A DNA stretch of 50,093 nt from Acidobacteriota bacterium (GTDB lineage Bacteria > Acidobacteriota > Terriglobia > Acidiferrales > UBA7541). The notes below the pieces were generated by a model that was given only the letters and a program-made list of their open reading frames with translations, was not told the DNA's origin and made no database searches. Made by a program: the position numbers and the translations under genes. The DNA lies in assembly GCA_003165465.1 (NCBI GenBank), contig PLUM01000018.1, positions 21,960-72,052 on the forward strand, read 5' to 3'. This document shows positions 34,306 through 43,451 of the stretch, one piece after another. Within the stretch, counting starts at the first letter, position 1. The number at the start of each line of letters is the position of its first letter.

Positions 34306-34391
34306 CGTAGCAACCAGGAGCAATATCGAATCGATGGCGTATTCAGGACACAGGGTCGAAAACAATGGTTAGGCTACAGTAGCGGCTATTC

Positions 34392-35069
34392 TCAAATCAG
34401 CCCCGGTAGCCAGCGCCAGCGAACACGTTCCATATATGCGGCATAGTCCGGATCCTTTCGCAGAAACGACTCTTCCACGAAACTTTTGATCACGAACCAG
34501 AAAATAAGCAGGCCGAACAGGAGAAGATTTCGTGGCGAGTAGGAAGCCAGTGCCTCAGCCAGTGTGCCGATGAATATTCCGGTGTAAATCGGATGGCGCA
34601 TGAAGCGGTACGCGCCCCGAATGACGATTTCTCGCTGAGCGGGCACGAATCCGATGTTGCGTCCCAAACTAAATCGTCCCCACACCACCACGGCTGTGCC
34701 CAACACGGCGACGGTATCGAGGAATACGCCCGGCGCCAAAGCGCGTCCATGCTGGGCCAGGGCATAGGCGAGAAAGCCCCAATAGGTCGCCACGAAGGTC
34801 AGCAACCAAAACCATGGATTCGGTGTCACTCGAACCGGAGCCCTTCGAAACAACATGGTTCCGATAAAAATCAGCAAGTTGGCCAAGTATGCGAGAAACG
34901 GGATGTCGACGAAGTGATAGCTCTTGTAGTTGGCTAGAATGGTCCAGACAAAGGGCGCAATCGCGGCCAGAGCCAGCGCTCTGTCCACCCAGGGTCTGGT
35001 CAATAATTCCATCATCGACTGCCGGTTGAATCGATCTTTCTTATCGATTGCTAATTCGGCTGAGTCCAT
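34392..35069 (-). CDS. Isoprenylcysteine carboxyl methyltransferase family protein
   Basis: 225-residue inner-membrane protein with five to six helices, for example 'AIAPFVWTILANYKSYHF', 'AYLANLLIFIGTMLFRRAPV' and 'LLLFGLLIFWFVIKSFV'. The C-terminal SAM-binding signature is present: 'GAYRFMRHPIYTGIFIG' and the final 'LRKDPDYAAYMERVRWRWLP'. Bacterial members methylate lipids or unknown substrates; none is certain here. ATG 35069 has GGAGG five bases before it. It stands alone between the toxin-antitoxin locus and the hybrid kinase. Confidence 0.85.
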   Translation of the reverse strand: MDSAELAIDKKDRFNRQSMMELLTRPWVDRALALAAIAPFVWTILANYKSYHFVDIPFLAYLANLLIFIGTMLFRRAPVRVTPNPWFWLLTFVATYWGFLAYALAQHGRALAPGVFLDTVAVLGTAVVVWGRFSLGRNIGFVPAQREIVIRGAYRFMRHPIYTGIFIGTLAEALASYSPRNLLLFGLLIFWFVIKSFVEESFLRKDPDYAAYMERVRWRWLPGLI

Positions 35070-35249
35070 GATTGCCTCCGGCGAGATCTGAAATTTCCAT
35101 TTTGACTTTCAAACCGTACTCTAGACGCAAGGCAAAATTACTTCTTCTCATGGATTCAACCTTATCGTCCGTATCGGGGATTCTCCGGGCAAAATCACGG
35201 CGGATGATATTGCATGCAATATCACGCGTCAAGAGTCAGATGTCACCGC

Positions 35250-37898
35250 TTACGAAGAGCTGTCCTTGGAGTGGACCACGGCGAGGGAAGGCAAATCATT
35301 TAGCAGCGCGAGCAATTCGCCGATGCGGAATGGTTTCTGGAGGAAGTAGTTGCCTTCGCGGCCGGCTTGTTCGCCGATGGCGGCGTCCATCAGGTCTCCG
35401 GTCATGAAAATGAAAAGCGGGCGCGGGGCGGAACGGGCCGCCAGATTGCTGAGAATGCGGTCGTAAAGATCGAAGCCGGAAACCAAATTCCCGGAGCCGG
35501 ACTCCAGATTCAAATCGCACAGGATCACGTCGTACGAATTTCCATTGGCAAGTTCAAGCGCCTGATCGGAAAGGGCGGCGCGGTCCACGGAATATCCATG
35601 AATCGTCAGGGTATCGTTCACCAGTTCGAGAATGCTCTCCTCGTCGTCAATGACCAGAATTCTCTTTTGCGTGGCCGGCGAGACGGAAGCCTCGGAAGTG
35701 TCCGCGCGGCTGGCGCTCACGGAAGGCTGCGCCGATTCAAAGACCGCCGGGGTCTCCGTGCAAACCGGGAGGGACACGGTGAAGACCGAGCCGCCGTCGG
35801 GAAGCGGCTGGGCGGAAATATCGCCGCGATGCTCACGAACAATCGCCATGCAGATGCTGAGGCCGAGTCCGGTGCCGCGTCCTGGGCGTTTCGTGGTGAA
35901 GAACGGATCAAAAATGTGCGGCAGCAATTCGCGGCGTATGCCCACGCCATCGTCCTGAAACGTGATCGTCACGCGTTCGCCGGCGACACCCAAACGAATC
36001 CAAAGTGTGCCGCGCTCGCGCACTTCGCGGATGGCCTGCTCGGCATTAATGATCAGGTTGAGGAAAACTTGCGTGAGCTGATTGGCATCACCCAGCACGG
36101 TGGGAATATCCGTGCTCGCCGCCAGCTCCACTTGAATGTGATTCACGCGCAAGGAGTGTTCGTGAAGCTGCAGCGTGCGCTTCAAGAGGTCCGTCAAGTG
36201 AAGCAGCGTGCTGCGCGGCGTCGAGGGGCGCGAAAAAACGAGCAGGCTTTGCACGATGTGCGCGGCGCGGTGCGCTTGGCGGTGCGCGATGTCCAGCTGG
36301 TGTCGCGATTTTCCATCGGGGGTCTGTTCGAGCAGCAATTCCGTGACGCCCAGAATCGCGGTCAGCGGATTGTTCAGTTCGTGCGCCACTCCGGCGATCA
36401 TCTGTCCCATGGCCGCGAGCCGCTCCGATTGAATCATCTGCTGCTGCAGCCGCTGCCAATCGGTGATGTCGCGCGCCGAAGCGATCACGCCGGTGATATT
36501 CCCGATCTCGTCATGAAGTTGGCGCAGAGAGGCGCGCAATACCCGCCAGTCTCCATTCTTATGCTGCGCGCGGAATTCAATCTGCCCCTCGGCTACGCGA
36601 TTCAAAATCAAATCGTCGAACAGCTCGATCATCGCGGCCCGGTCCTCCGGGTCCATGCGAGATCCCACGCGATTGCCGATCCAGTCCTCCGGCCGAAAAC
36701 CTAGAATCGAGAAAATCTGGGGGCTGACAAACGTAAACCGGCCCGCGGTGTCGAGCGCAACCACCAGGTCGGGAAAACTGTCCATCAGGCGGCGGCCAAA
36801 TTCCTGTTCGCGATAAAGGCGGCGCTCCATTTCGCGCTGCTCGGTAACGTCGACAAACGTCCCCTGATAGCGCACAAACTTGCCGTCGGCTCCGCGGACC
36901 GACGCGGTCGTGTGCATCGCAACCACATCACGCCCGTCCAGATGGTGTTTGAGCGCGACCTCATGCGTGCGCAAGAATCCCGTGTCCTGCAGCCGGCGTT
37001 GTTCTTCGGCGCGCTCTTCGGGGTTCCGGTACAGGGATGCGACCTCGCGATTGAGCAAGTCTTCCAAATTTTGATACCCGAGCATTTTTGCCAGGGCCGG
37101 ATTGACCTCGGTGATGCGGTCGTCCGCGGACGCCAGATAGACGCCCTCGCGCAACGTCTCGAACAGTTCCGTGAACCGCGTTTCGCTTTCGCGTTCCCTG
37201 GTGACATCGCTCGCATAGCCGCTGATTCCCTGCACGGCGTTATCCCGCACGATGGCGTGCAGGACGCAATCAAAGTAGCGGAGCGATCCCGTCGGCTTCA
37301 CGCGTACGCGAACCACTCCGGTCCAGCGTCGGCGCTGGAGAAATCGCGGGAGCCAGTGCTCCTCGGCCAGATGGTCGTCGCCTTCGGGAAGCTCGAAGAA
37401 TTCGTTCAGCGTGCGGCCGACAATCTCGGTATAGGAAAGGTTGAGCAAGTCGGCAAAACTGCGGTTGATGCTGAGAATGGTTCCATCGTTTCCAATGGAA
37501 AATAAGAGGTCGTCGAAGCTGTCGATCAGATCGCGATAGCCTTGCTGGGATCTGGAAATCAGAGAAAAGAGATTATGGTAATCCTCCTCCGCGATCTCTC
37601 CTGGATTGCAGTACCGCACGGGAGGCCGCAACTTCCTGTTTCCGCTAGCCTTGTTCCATGCGTAGGCGAGGAATGCCAAAACCAGCGCACCCATGGAGAC
37701 GGCCAGCGCCTCGACATGTAGCGGCATGGCGTGAATGTACCGCCAGTAGCCTACGCCAAAAATCAACAACAACAATGCCAGCAAGACGATGAACGCGCGC
37801 CAGAGCCGAGGTTCGCGGCGGTTTTTCCGGCCGCTTTCCCAGGGCGCCGAAGACGATTCGGCGGAATCATGCGCGCGAGGCTTGAAGTCTTTGCTCAT
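35250..37898 (-). CDS. PAS-domain hybrid sensor histidine kinase with receiver
   Basis: 882 residues from about ATG 37898; the frame opens further up but 'MSKDFKPRAHDSAES' is a likely start. Two membrane helices ('LLALLLLIFGVGYW', 'VSMGALVLAFLAYAWNK') are followed by three PAS domains ('DSFDDLLFSIGNDGTILSIN', 'ELFETLREGVYLASADDRIT', 'DSFPDLVVALDTAGRFTFVS'). The kinase core has H-box 'GVAHELNNPLTAILG', N-box 'NLIINAEQAI', and G boxes 'DDGVGIRRELLP' and 'GTGLGLSICMAIV'. A C-terminal receiver ends it, with phosphoacceptor Asp in 'DVILCDLNLESG'. It senses a signal through PAS and probably passes phosphate on to a separate regulator. Signal unknown. Confidence 0.9.
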   Translation of the reverse strand: MSKDFKPRAHDSAESSSAPWESGRKNRREPRLWRAFIVLLALLLLIFGVGYWRYIHAMPLHVEALAVSMGALVLAFLAYAWNKASGNRKLRPPVRYCNPGEIAEEDYHNLFSLISRSQQGYRDLIDSFDDLLFSIGNDGTILSINRSFADLLNLSYTEIVGRTLNEFFELPEGDDHLAEEHWLPRFLQRRRWTGVVRVRVKPTGSLRYFDCVLHAIVRDNAVQGISGYASDVTRERESETRFTELFETLREGVYLASADDRITEVNPALAKMLGYQNLEDLLNREVASLYRNPEERAEEQRRLQDTGFLRTHEVALKHHLDGRDVVAMHTTASVRGADGKFVRYQGTFVDVTEQREMERRLYREQEFGRRLMDSFPDLVVALDTAGRFTFVSPQIFSILGFRPEDWIGNRVGSRMDPEDRAAMIELFDDLILNRVAEGQIEFRAQHKNGDWRVLRASLRQLHDEIGNITGVIASARDITDWQRLQQQMIQSERLAAMGQMIAGVAHELNNPLTAILGVTELLLEQTPDGKSRHQLDIAHRQAHRAAHIVQSLLVFSRPSTPRSTLLHLTDLLKRTLQLHEHSLRVNHIQVELAASTDIPTVLGDANQLTQVFLNLIINAEQAIREVRERGTLWIRLGVAGERVTITFQDDGVGIRRELLPHIFDPFFTTKRPGRGTGLGLSICMAIVREHRGDISAQPLPDGGSVFTVSLPVCTETPAVFESAQPSVSASRADTSEASVSPATQKRILVIDDEESILELVNDTLTIHGYSVDRAALSDQALELANGNSYDVILCDLNLESGSGNLVSGFDLYDRILSNLAARSAPRPLFIFMTGDLMDAAIGEQAGREGNYFLQKPFRIGELLALLNDLPSLAVVHSKDSSS

Positions 37899-38042
37899 CA
37901 GCAATTTGAACTGGGAGGCGCCTCCAATGGTACACGAGACATGTTGAGGCCTGCCTTGATTAAAAAGTATGGATGGAGTCGATTGCGGGAGCAACGCCAA
38001 GACGAGTGTCAGATAGCGAAGTTGTTACCCCCCTGCGTCGTA

Positions 38043-38225
38043 TCAAGAATCGGCCCGGCATGGCCGCAACCCGTTCGCGGCTCCGCTGAACCTCCGTATG
38101 GAGTCCTCGCCAAGCAATCTTCCGGCGGCGGGATCGTAGTATCTGGCGCGGTAATACGATGAACAGCGCGCCCTCTCCGATTCCGAGATGTTCATTCGAG
38201 CGGTACACGACGAGGAGGGCTGCAT
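38043..38225 (-). pseudogene. RHS-repeat protein fragment
   Basis: A short minus-strand frame contains 'SYYRARYYDPAAGRLLGEDS', the conserved end of RHS/YD-repeat core domains, then runs into non-RHS sequence and a stop. Neither the repeat core upstream nor a toxin tail is present. It is a scar of a once larger RHS protein in an otherwise empty gap (37899-38418). Confidence 0.7.
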
Positions 38226-38418
38226 AAGGGCACCTCTAAACCCGGACCCTTACAACCCAAAGGGTCCGCCACCCGGAAATTCAACGTCAAAGGCTGTGCC
38301 ACCCGCCCGTCGTTGACTCAACAGGAGCAGGTAGCGTAACGTGCACAAAGTCCAGAGCCGCTGCTTTCAACTAAGCTCGGGACAATTTCCTGTCTGAGAA
38401 TAGGAGTGACTGAGACTC

Positions 38419-39129
38419 TTGGACCAACAAGTAGCGATTGTGACTGCAGCAGGACGAGGCATCGGCGCGGCGTGTGCTCAGAGACTGACGGCCAAAGGTT
38501 ATCGTGTTGCCTTGATGTCTCGATCAAAAGATGCCGTTCACCTGGCCCGTGAGCTTGGTGGCATAGGATGTCAAGGATCGGTAACGGTCGAAGCAGATCT
38601 TAAGGGTTTAGTCTCACAAACAATGGAGACTTATGGGCGGATCGACGCAGTTGTGAATAACACTGGCGATCCCGCCAGGGCCGATCTACTTGATCTCGGC
38701 GATGATCAGTGGCATGCCGATCTGGAGCTGATACTTCTGAACGTGATAAGGATGGCACGGCTAGTAACACCCCTAATGGTTGCACAGCAGGGGGGAGCAT
38801 TCGTGAATATTTCGGCTGCCGATGCTTATGAACCCGATGCGAGATTCCCCATCGGTTCCACGTATCGAGCGGCGTTAGGGGCTTGGACAAAGTTATATGC
38901 TGACCGTTATGCGGAGCACGGCATTCGGATGAACTGCGTACTGCCGGGGATCGTTCTTCCACACCAGCCCGGCCCAGTCAGACCAGACATTTTTAGTTCT
39001 GTGCCCATGCGACGATCTGGGGAATATGACGAGATCGCCAAAGTCGTCGACTTTCTTCTTTCACCGGATGCTTCATATATTACCGGCCAAAACATCCGTG
39101 TCGATGGTGGGCTGACGAAATCCGTCTAG
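38419..39129 (+). CDS. Divergent short-chain dehydrogenase/reductase (SDR)
   Basis: 236 residues from TTG 38419, with AGGAG 12 bases upstream. Cofactor motif 'VTAAGRGIGAACAQRL' (TGxxxGIG variant), 'DAVVNNTGDPARADLLDLG' in place of NNAG, and 'YITGQNIRVDGGLTKSV' at the end are clear. But the catalytic YxxxK is 'YRAALGAWTKLY': Leu stands where Lys should be. This belongs to a known side branch of SDRs with altered active sites. It may still bind NAD(P) or act non-catalytically. It lies near the RHS scar and is followed by a strong terminator-like hairpin. Confidence 0.8.
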   Translation: MDQQVAIVTAAGRGIGAACAQRLTAKGYRVALMSRSKDAVHLARELGGIGCQGSVTVEADLKGLVSQTMETYGRIDAVVNNTGDPARADLLDLGDDQWHADLELILLNVIRMARLVTPLMVAQQGGAFVNISAADAYEPDARFPIGSTYRAALGAWTKLYADRYAEHGIRMNCVLPGIVLPHQPGPVRPDIFSSVPMRRSGEYDEIAKVVDFLLSPDASYITGQNIRVDGGLTKSV

Positions 39130-39134
39130 CTCAT

Positions 39135-39168
39135 TTTCTCCGGCGGGTGGGCCACCCGCGGAGAGAAA
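39135..39168 (+). terminator. Terminator-like hairpin after the SDR gene
   Basis: TTTCTCCGGCGGGTGG-G-CCACCCGCGGAGAGAAA: stem of about 14 pairs with one mismatch and a one-base loop, six bases after the SDR stop. AT-rich flanks fit transcript ending. Confidence 0.6.
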
Positions 39169-39344
39169 TCAAAACCGCCTCGTCTCAAAAAGCGAGCCAC
39201 TCCCCCTGAAACATTTCAAAATATGTGATGCGCCAAAATAGAACGCTTCAGGCTTTTCGGAGGGTGGGCCGACCTTTGCTCGATTTTGAATTTTCAGGTG
39301 CCGCAGCCCTTCACGTTCACAGGGTGCGCCAAACGTCACAACCT

Positions 39345-40430
39345 TTAATGAGATACCGTCGCGTTCATGGACGTTCCCGCAGGCTGGTGTTCCCAATAAT
39401 CAATGAAATTGATGACATTGTTGTTGAATTCATCGGGATATTCCCGGAAATGGAAATGTCCGGCATTGTTGACCGTAATCATCCGCACCCTCCGATTTTT
39501 GGCCCCGAGAACGTCGAACAGCGCCCACCCGTTCTGGATGATGGCGGAGGGATCATCGTGTCCCCAGTACAACAACACTGGCACCTGCAGAATCCCTTCA
39601 TTCTTGATTCGGTCAAGCTGCGGCACTTTCCAGGCATTAAATCCAGAATTCGGCCTCATATCGAATAACGGCGCACCCGCCCCGGCTTTGACCTTCGCGA
39701 CAGTTTCCTGTGATTTCGGAAGGCTGGCCATATATTTTCCTGCTTCAAAGTACTCGTCGTCGAAAGCCAGGTCTGGTCGGGCGGTTATGGACTGAATTCG
39801 ACATTTCCATTCTTCCCAATCCTCCTTAGGGCAATTACCAATCGCATCCTGGCGCCTGGTCGGAGGACCGGGAGGCGCCGCTGTATTGCTATCGCACAGG
39901 ACCAGATCCCGGACGATTTCCGGATGCTGCAACGCGAGGAACAGGATATCTCCGGAGCCATGCGATTGGCCGACCAGGTGTACGGCGCCAAGCTTCATCA
40001 CGACAATGAACTGGTATAGGTGATCGATTTCGCCCTGGAGATTGTAATCCTTCTCATCCTTGGGATTGTCCGTCATTCCCGAGCCAATCTTATCGAGCGC
40101 GAACACGTGAAAGTGCTTTGCAAGCCCTGGAATATTTTTGGACCAGGCGTTGGCGCTGGAATGTCCTGACCAACCTTCGCCATGCACCAGCACCATGGCT
40201 TCGCCAGCACCCAACTCGTAATAACGCGTTCTGATCCCGTTAATGTCCACAAACTTTGCCTTCAGGCCATTCACCTCGCCATTCGAAGATACTCCGGCGA
40301 CAGCTTGGCTTCCGGTGAGAAGGAACGCCAGGACCGCCACAACCGCGAAACCATACGGCAATCCTGACCGGCAAGAGTGTCGGCGGCCGTAAAACGCAAG
40401 CACACCATGGATTTCATTTGTATTCGGCAC
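39345..40430 (-). CDS. Exported alpha/beta hydrolase
   Basis: 361 residues from GTG 40430, with GGGAGG ten bases before it. Signal/anchor 'PYGFAVVAVLAFLLTGSQAV' comes after a short basic segment. Catalytic triad: nucleophile elbow 'LVGQSHGSGD' (GxSxG), Asp in 'LLYWGHDDPSA', His in 'VNNAGHFHFREYPDEF'. Oxyanion strand 'EAMVLVHGEGWSGHSS' is present. It is closest to meta-cleavage-product hydrolases and epoxide-type hydrolases, but it is exported, so substrate is likely outside the cytoplasm. Faces the EPS operon across an empty gap; no operon partner. Confidence 0.83.
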   Translation of the reverse strand: MPNTNEIHGVLAFYGRRHSCRSGLPYGFAVVAVLAFLLTGSQAVAGVSSNGEVNGLKAKFVDINGIRTRYYELGAGEAMVLVHGEGWSGHSSANAWSKNIPGLAKHFHVFALDKIGSGMTDNPKDEKDYNLQGEIDHLYQFIVVMKLGAVHLVGQSHGSGDILFLALQHPEIVRDLVLCDSNTAAPPGPPTRRQDAIGNCPKEDWEEWKCRIQSITARPDLAFDDEYFEAGKYMASLPKSQETVAKVKAGAGAPLFDMRPNSGFNAWKVPQLDRIKNEGILQVPVLLYWGHDDPSAIIQNGWALFDVLGAKNRRVRMITVNNAGHFHFREYPDEFNNNVINFIDYWEHQPAGTSMNATVSH

Positions 40431-40886
40431 GATTTGAACACCTCCCACGTTCCGCGATCGCAAGATTGTCCGGGCGCTTCTCGATTTCAAAAGAAACCCA
40501 ATACGGCTCAATGGCGGATTTTAACGCTGCAAGGGGAAGACATGCAAATTTCTACAATCCACCAGTCGAAACTTTTCTTTACATATCTGTCATATATACC
40601 AATTTTTTCGAGGAGGATCTCTCTCTGCGTCATCCGCTTTCCAGGCACGCCCGTTGTGCCGGTATTTTGCCATTCGAAACTCAGGCAAATATGCCGATTA
40701 CCAGCCGCTGTTCTCCTGGATTCCAGCATCGTCGAAGGCGTGTTCGCGAATAGGATTGGGGGCCCACACACAACGATTGAACCTTGTTCAAAATTCAGGT
40801 CCGGGGGCCACGCGGAACAAAGAAACGGCATCCATCCCCGCTTGGAACGAACAATAGATCCAACGCTTACCTTTGGAAATAATCGA
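40431..40886. other. Intergenic stretch without a supportable gene
   Basis: 456 bp between two minus-strand genes, holding the end region of the ATPase operon and the promoter region of the hydrolase. One open frame of about 100 codons exists on the minus strand, but it has no recognisable domain and no ribosome binding site. Confidence 0.4.
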
Positions 40887-41882
40887 TCAGAGCTTTCGTT
40901 CGGGTTCGGATTCGGCGTGGGCTTTGGCCTGGTTCAGGCGGTCGACGAGGGCGTTCAGCACTTGCAGGAGCGATTCGATCAGGAAGGGTTGATCGCCATT
41001 GGTTGGCAAGGAAGAGGCGGCATCCAGGGCGGACGACGGCGAAGGGGGAGGCGCCTGCGCCAGTGGATTGACCGTGTCCAAATCGAAGTCGTGCGCGACT
41101 TCCTCGACGATGGATGCGGGAACGGGTTTCTGCTGCGCGACAAACGAACTGACCAGCGCGTGTTCGCAGAGCAGGTTGGTCACACGGGGAATTCCGCGGG
41201 CGTAGCGGTAAACGGCTTCCACGGCTTCCGGGCTGAAGATGTTGGGATCGTCCGCGCCCGCGATGCGCATGCGCTCCTGAATGTATCCGAGCGTCTCTTC
41301 CTGGGTAAGCTGGCGGGTTTTGGCGCGCAGGGTGATGCGCTGCCGGAGCTGGCGAAGCTGGGGCTGGTTGAGTTTTTGTTCGAGTTCGGGCTGGCCCGCG
41401 AGAACGATCTGCAACAGTTTTTCGGTCGAGGTCTCGAGATTGGTCAGCAGCCGGATTTCCTCGAGCATTTGCGGAGAAAGATTCTGCGCCTCGTCCACGA
41501 TGAGCACGGCGCGTTCCCCGGCCTGAAAACGGTCGAGCAGCCACTGGTTTAATTTCACCAGCATCTGCCCTTTTTGCCGCGATTCGCACGGGATGCCAAA
41601 ATCGGCCATCATGAAATCGAAAAATTCAGAGACGCTCAGGCGCGGGTTGAATACAAAGGCTGTGAAAACGCGCTCCTTGTGCAGCCATTCCAGCAGCTTG
41701 TTGATCAGCGTGGTTTTGCCCGTGCCAACTTCGCCGGTCAGGAGGATAAACCCTTTGCGGGTCTCGATTCCATACGTCAGGCAGGCCACCGCTTCCTGCG
41801 TATGCGGCGTCAGGAAAAGATAGCGCGGGTCCGGATTGACGTTAAACGGATTTTCCTTGAGTCCAAAAAACTTCTTATACAT
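40887..41882 (-). CDS. ExeA/XrtA-associated type AAA ATPase of the EPS operon
   Basis: 331 residues from ATG 41882 (GAGG eight bases upstream). The start 'MYKKFFGLKENPFNVNPDPR' and 'YLFLTPHTQEAVACLTYGIE' is characteristic of the ATPase found in XrtA/PEP-CTERM exopolysaccharide loci. Walker A 'TGEVGTGKTTLINKL', Walker B 'RAVLIVDEAQNLSPQMLEEI', and sensor 'QIVLAGQPELEQKLNQ' are present. It probably controls or powers assembly of a polysaccharide export system. It is the last gene of the operon from 45142, 62 bp after the beta-barrel gene. No exosortase gene is visible in the window. Confidence 0.87.
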   Translation of the reverse strand: MYKKFFGLKENPFNVNPDPRYLFLTPHTQEAVACLTYGIETRKGFILLTGEVGTGKTTLINKLLEWLHKERVFTAFVFNPRLSVSEFFDFMMADFGIPCESRQKGQMLVKLNQWLLDRFQAGERAVLIVDEAQNLSPQMLEEIRLLTNLETSTEKLLQIVLAGQPELEQKLNQPQLRQLRQRITLRAKTRQLTQEETLGYIQERMRIAGADDPNIFSPEAVEAVYRYARGIPRVTNLLCEHALVSSFVAQQKPVPASIVEEVAHDFDLDTVNPLAQAPPPSPSSALDAASSLPTNGDQPFLIESLLQVLNALVDRLNQAKAHAESEPERKL

Positions 41883-41944
41883 GCAAAATCCTCGAGAACA
41901 GGTTGCAAACCACAGTCGATACAATGCCCGTTTTCAGCGGCATG

Positions 41945-43435
41945 TCAGCTGACCGGCCGCAAGTGCCAGTTTACATTCAGTCCCACCGTTTGCTGAAGCA
42001 TATTCGATCCGCAACTGGGCACCGGGCAAGTCGCGGGATTATTCTGCTTCTCCAAGCTGTAACTGAAATTAATCCGCAGGTGTCGCCCGGCAAGCAGTCC
42101 CCAGCTGACTCCGCTGAACCAGTTGTCGAACCGCACGGTCGGGACACCCGCGGGAGCAAGGCTATTGTTGATCGCATATCCGCCGAAGATCGATCCGGTC
42201 CAGAAGCGCGAGAACAGGTAGTTCGCCGAGCCCATCATGGTATAGCTGGTCGATCCCAGCAGGACGCCGGATCCTCCGTTCAATCCGCTCGCATAACTGA
42301 GGGAAAGCCCGCTTCGGGCCGTCGCATACGTCAGAGCGCTGTTCGCTGAATAAGACAAAAGTTGAAAGTTTCCGACGCCGCCCGCGCCATACGAAAGAAT
42401 CTTCTGCGGACCCGCGGAAACCTGAAACGCCAGGCGGCCGGTGATTTTCCTTCCATAGGCAAGGGCGGCCCCGTAGTCCGTCATCGAGATACCGGTCCCC
42501 GTGTAATCGATCTTGCCGTAGGTTGCGAGGATGGCGACGGAATTAAAGGGATCGATCAGGTAATCGTAACCCGCCTGCCCATTCACCATGGTGCTGCTGA
42601 AATACCCGGGATCGAAGAAGTGCAACACGCCGTAGGAACCCGAGAACGTGAGCACGGACTTCCGGCTGATGGAATATTCCGCCTGGCCGAGAACCGCATT
42701 CATGTAACGCATGGTATAAGCAGTATTAATGGTTTCACCCGGAAGGAACGCCTGGCTAGAACTGTTCAGGGGAGCGCCCAGCGTGGAAGACGATTGAGCG
42801 ATTAGTCCGGGACCGCCCATGCCCTGCCCGGTGAATGCCGCGCCGGCTGAGTCCACAAAATCGTCACGGAGAAGAAGGTGCCACCGGGCCCAATCGGCCT
42901 CCTGAGTAAAACTCGCATCGTGATACTGAAAATGCGTGGAGGTCAGGCCCAAAACCTGGGCCGCCTGGCAGTTGCAGGAGATGAACATTTCACCGCCGTT
43001 GTACAAGGTGGTCGTCCGGTACCGGCCCCAGGTGTGAATATAATTCAGGCCGCCGCCGATGATGGATTGGGCGATCAGAAACGTCTGACCGTTCGTCCCA
43101 GGAAAGGTTTGCCCCTGCAGGGAAGCTGAAATCGAAGGGTCGAAGATATTGCGGGGGGACCCCAACGATCCGACGGTAAAAGGCTCGGCACCCGCAAGAG
43201 TGTTCTTGTCCGGAGAAACCTGCGATGGATCGTATGTGTCGTACGGCCCACCGACGCCGGTTGCCGCGCCGATTGGTCGATTCGGATTATTCCCGCTCTG
43301 GCTCGCGCCTATTGGCTGGATAGGCGAGGAAATATCCGCGGGCGGCGCGTCCTGTTTTTGATCTTGCGCGGAAGCCGCGCTACCGCAAAGCGCCAAAGTG
43401 GCGACAAGGACCCAGCTTATTTCTCGCAACTTCAT
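41945..43435 (-). CDS. Outer-membrane beta-barrel protein of the EPS operon
   Basis: 496 residues. Signal peptide 'ISWVLVATLALCGSAASAQ', then a Pro/Asn/Gly-rich linker. From about residue 115 on, alternating strands with aromatic ends appear ('AEYSISRKSVLTFSGSYGVL', 'SYGAGGVGNFQLLSYSANSA', 'FSRFWTGSIFGGYAINNSL', 'GRHLRINFSYSLEKQNN'), and it finishes 'QQTVGLNVNWHLRP', with the terminal aromatic-polar pattern of barrel proteins. By position it is likely the outer-membrane channel or surface partner for polymer release. Gap of 16 bp to the Wza-like gene indicates co-transcription. GGAGG sits unusually close (one base) to ATG. Confidence 0.78.
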   Translation of the reverse strand: MKLREISWVLVATLALCGSAASAQDQKQDAPPADISSPIQPIGASQSGNNPNRPIGAATGVGGPYDTYDPSQVSPDKNTLAGAEPFTVGSLGSPRNIFDPSISASLQGQTFPGTNGQTFLIAQSIIGGGLNYIHTWGRYRTTTLYNGGEMFISCNCQAAQVLGLTSTHFQYHDASFTQEADWARWHLLLRDDFVDSAGAAFTGQGMGGPGLIAQSSSTLGAPLNSSSQAFLPGETINTAYTMRYMNAVLGQAEYSISRKSVLTFSGSYGVLHFFDPGYFSSTMVNGQAGYDYLIDPFNSVAILATYGKIDYTGTGISMTDYGAALAYGRKITGRLAFQVSAGPQKILSYGAGGVGNFQLLSYSANSALTYATARSGLSLSYASGLNGGSGVLLGSTSYTMMGSANYLFSRFWTGSIFGGYAINNSLAPAGVPTVRFDNWFSGVSWGLLAGRHLRINFSYSLEKQNNPATCPVPSCGSNMLQQTVGLNVNWHLRPVS

Positions 43436-43451
43436 GCCTCCGTCTCTGACC

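Noticed and set aside
40508..40831. 107-codon minus-strand frame in the hydrolase-ATPase gap
   Set aside because: No ribosome binding site, no domain, odd composition; listed only as gap content.
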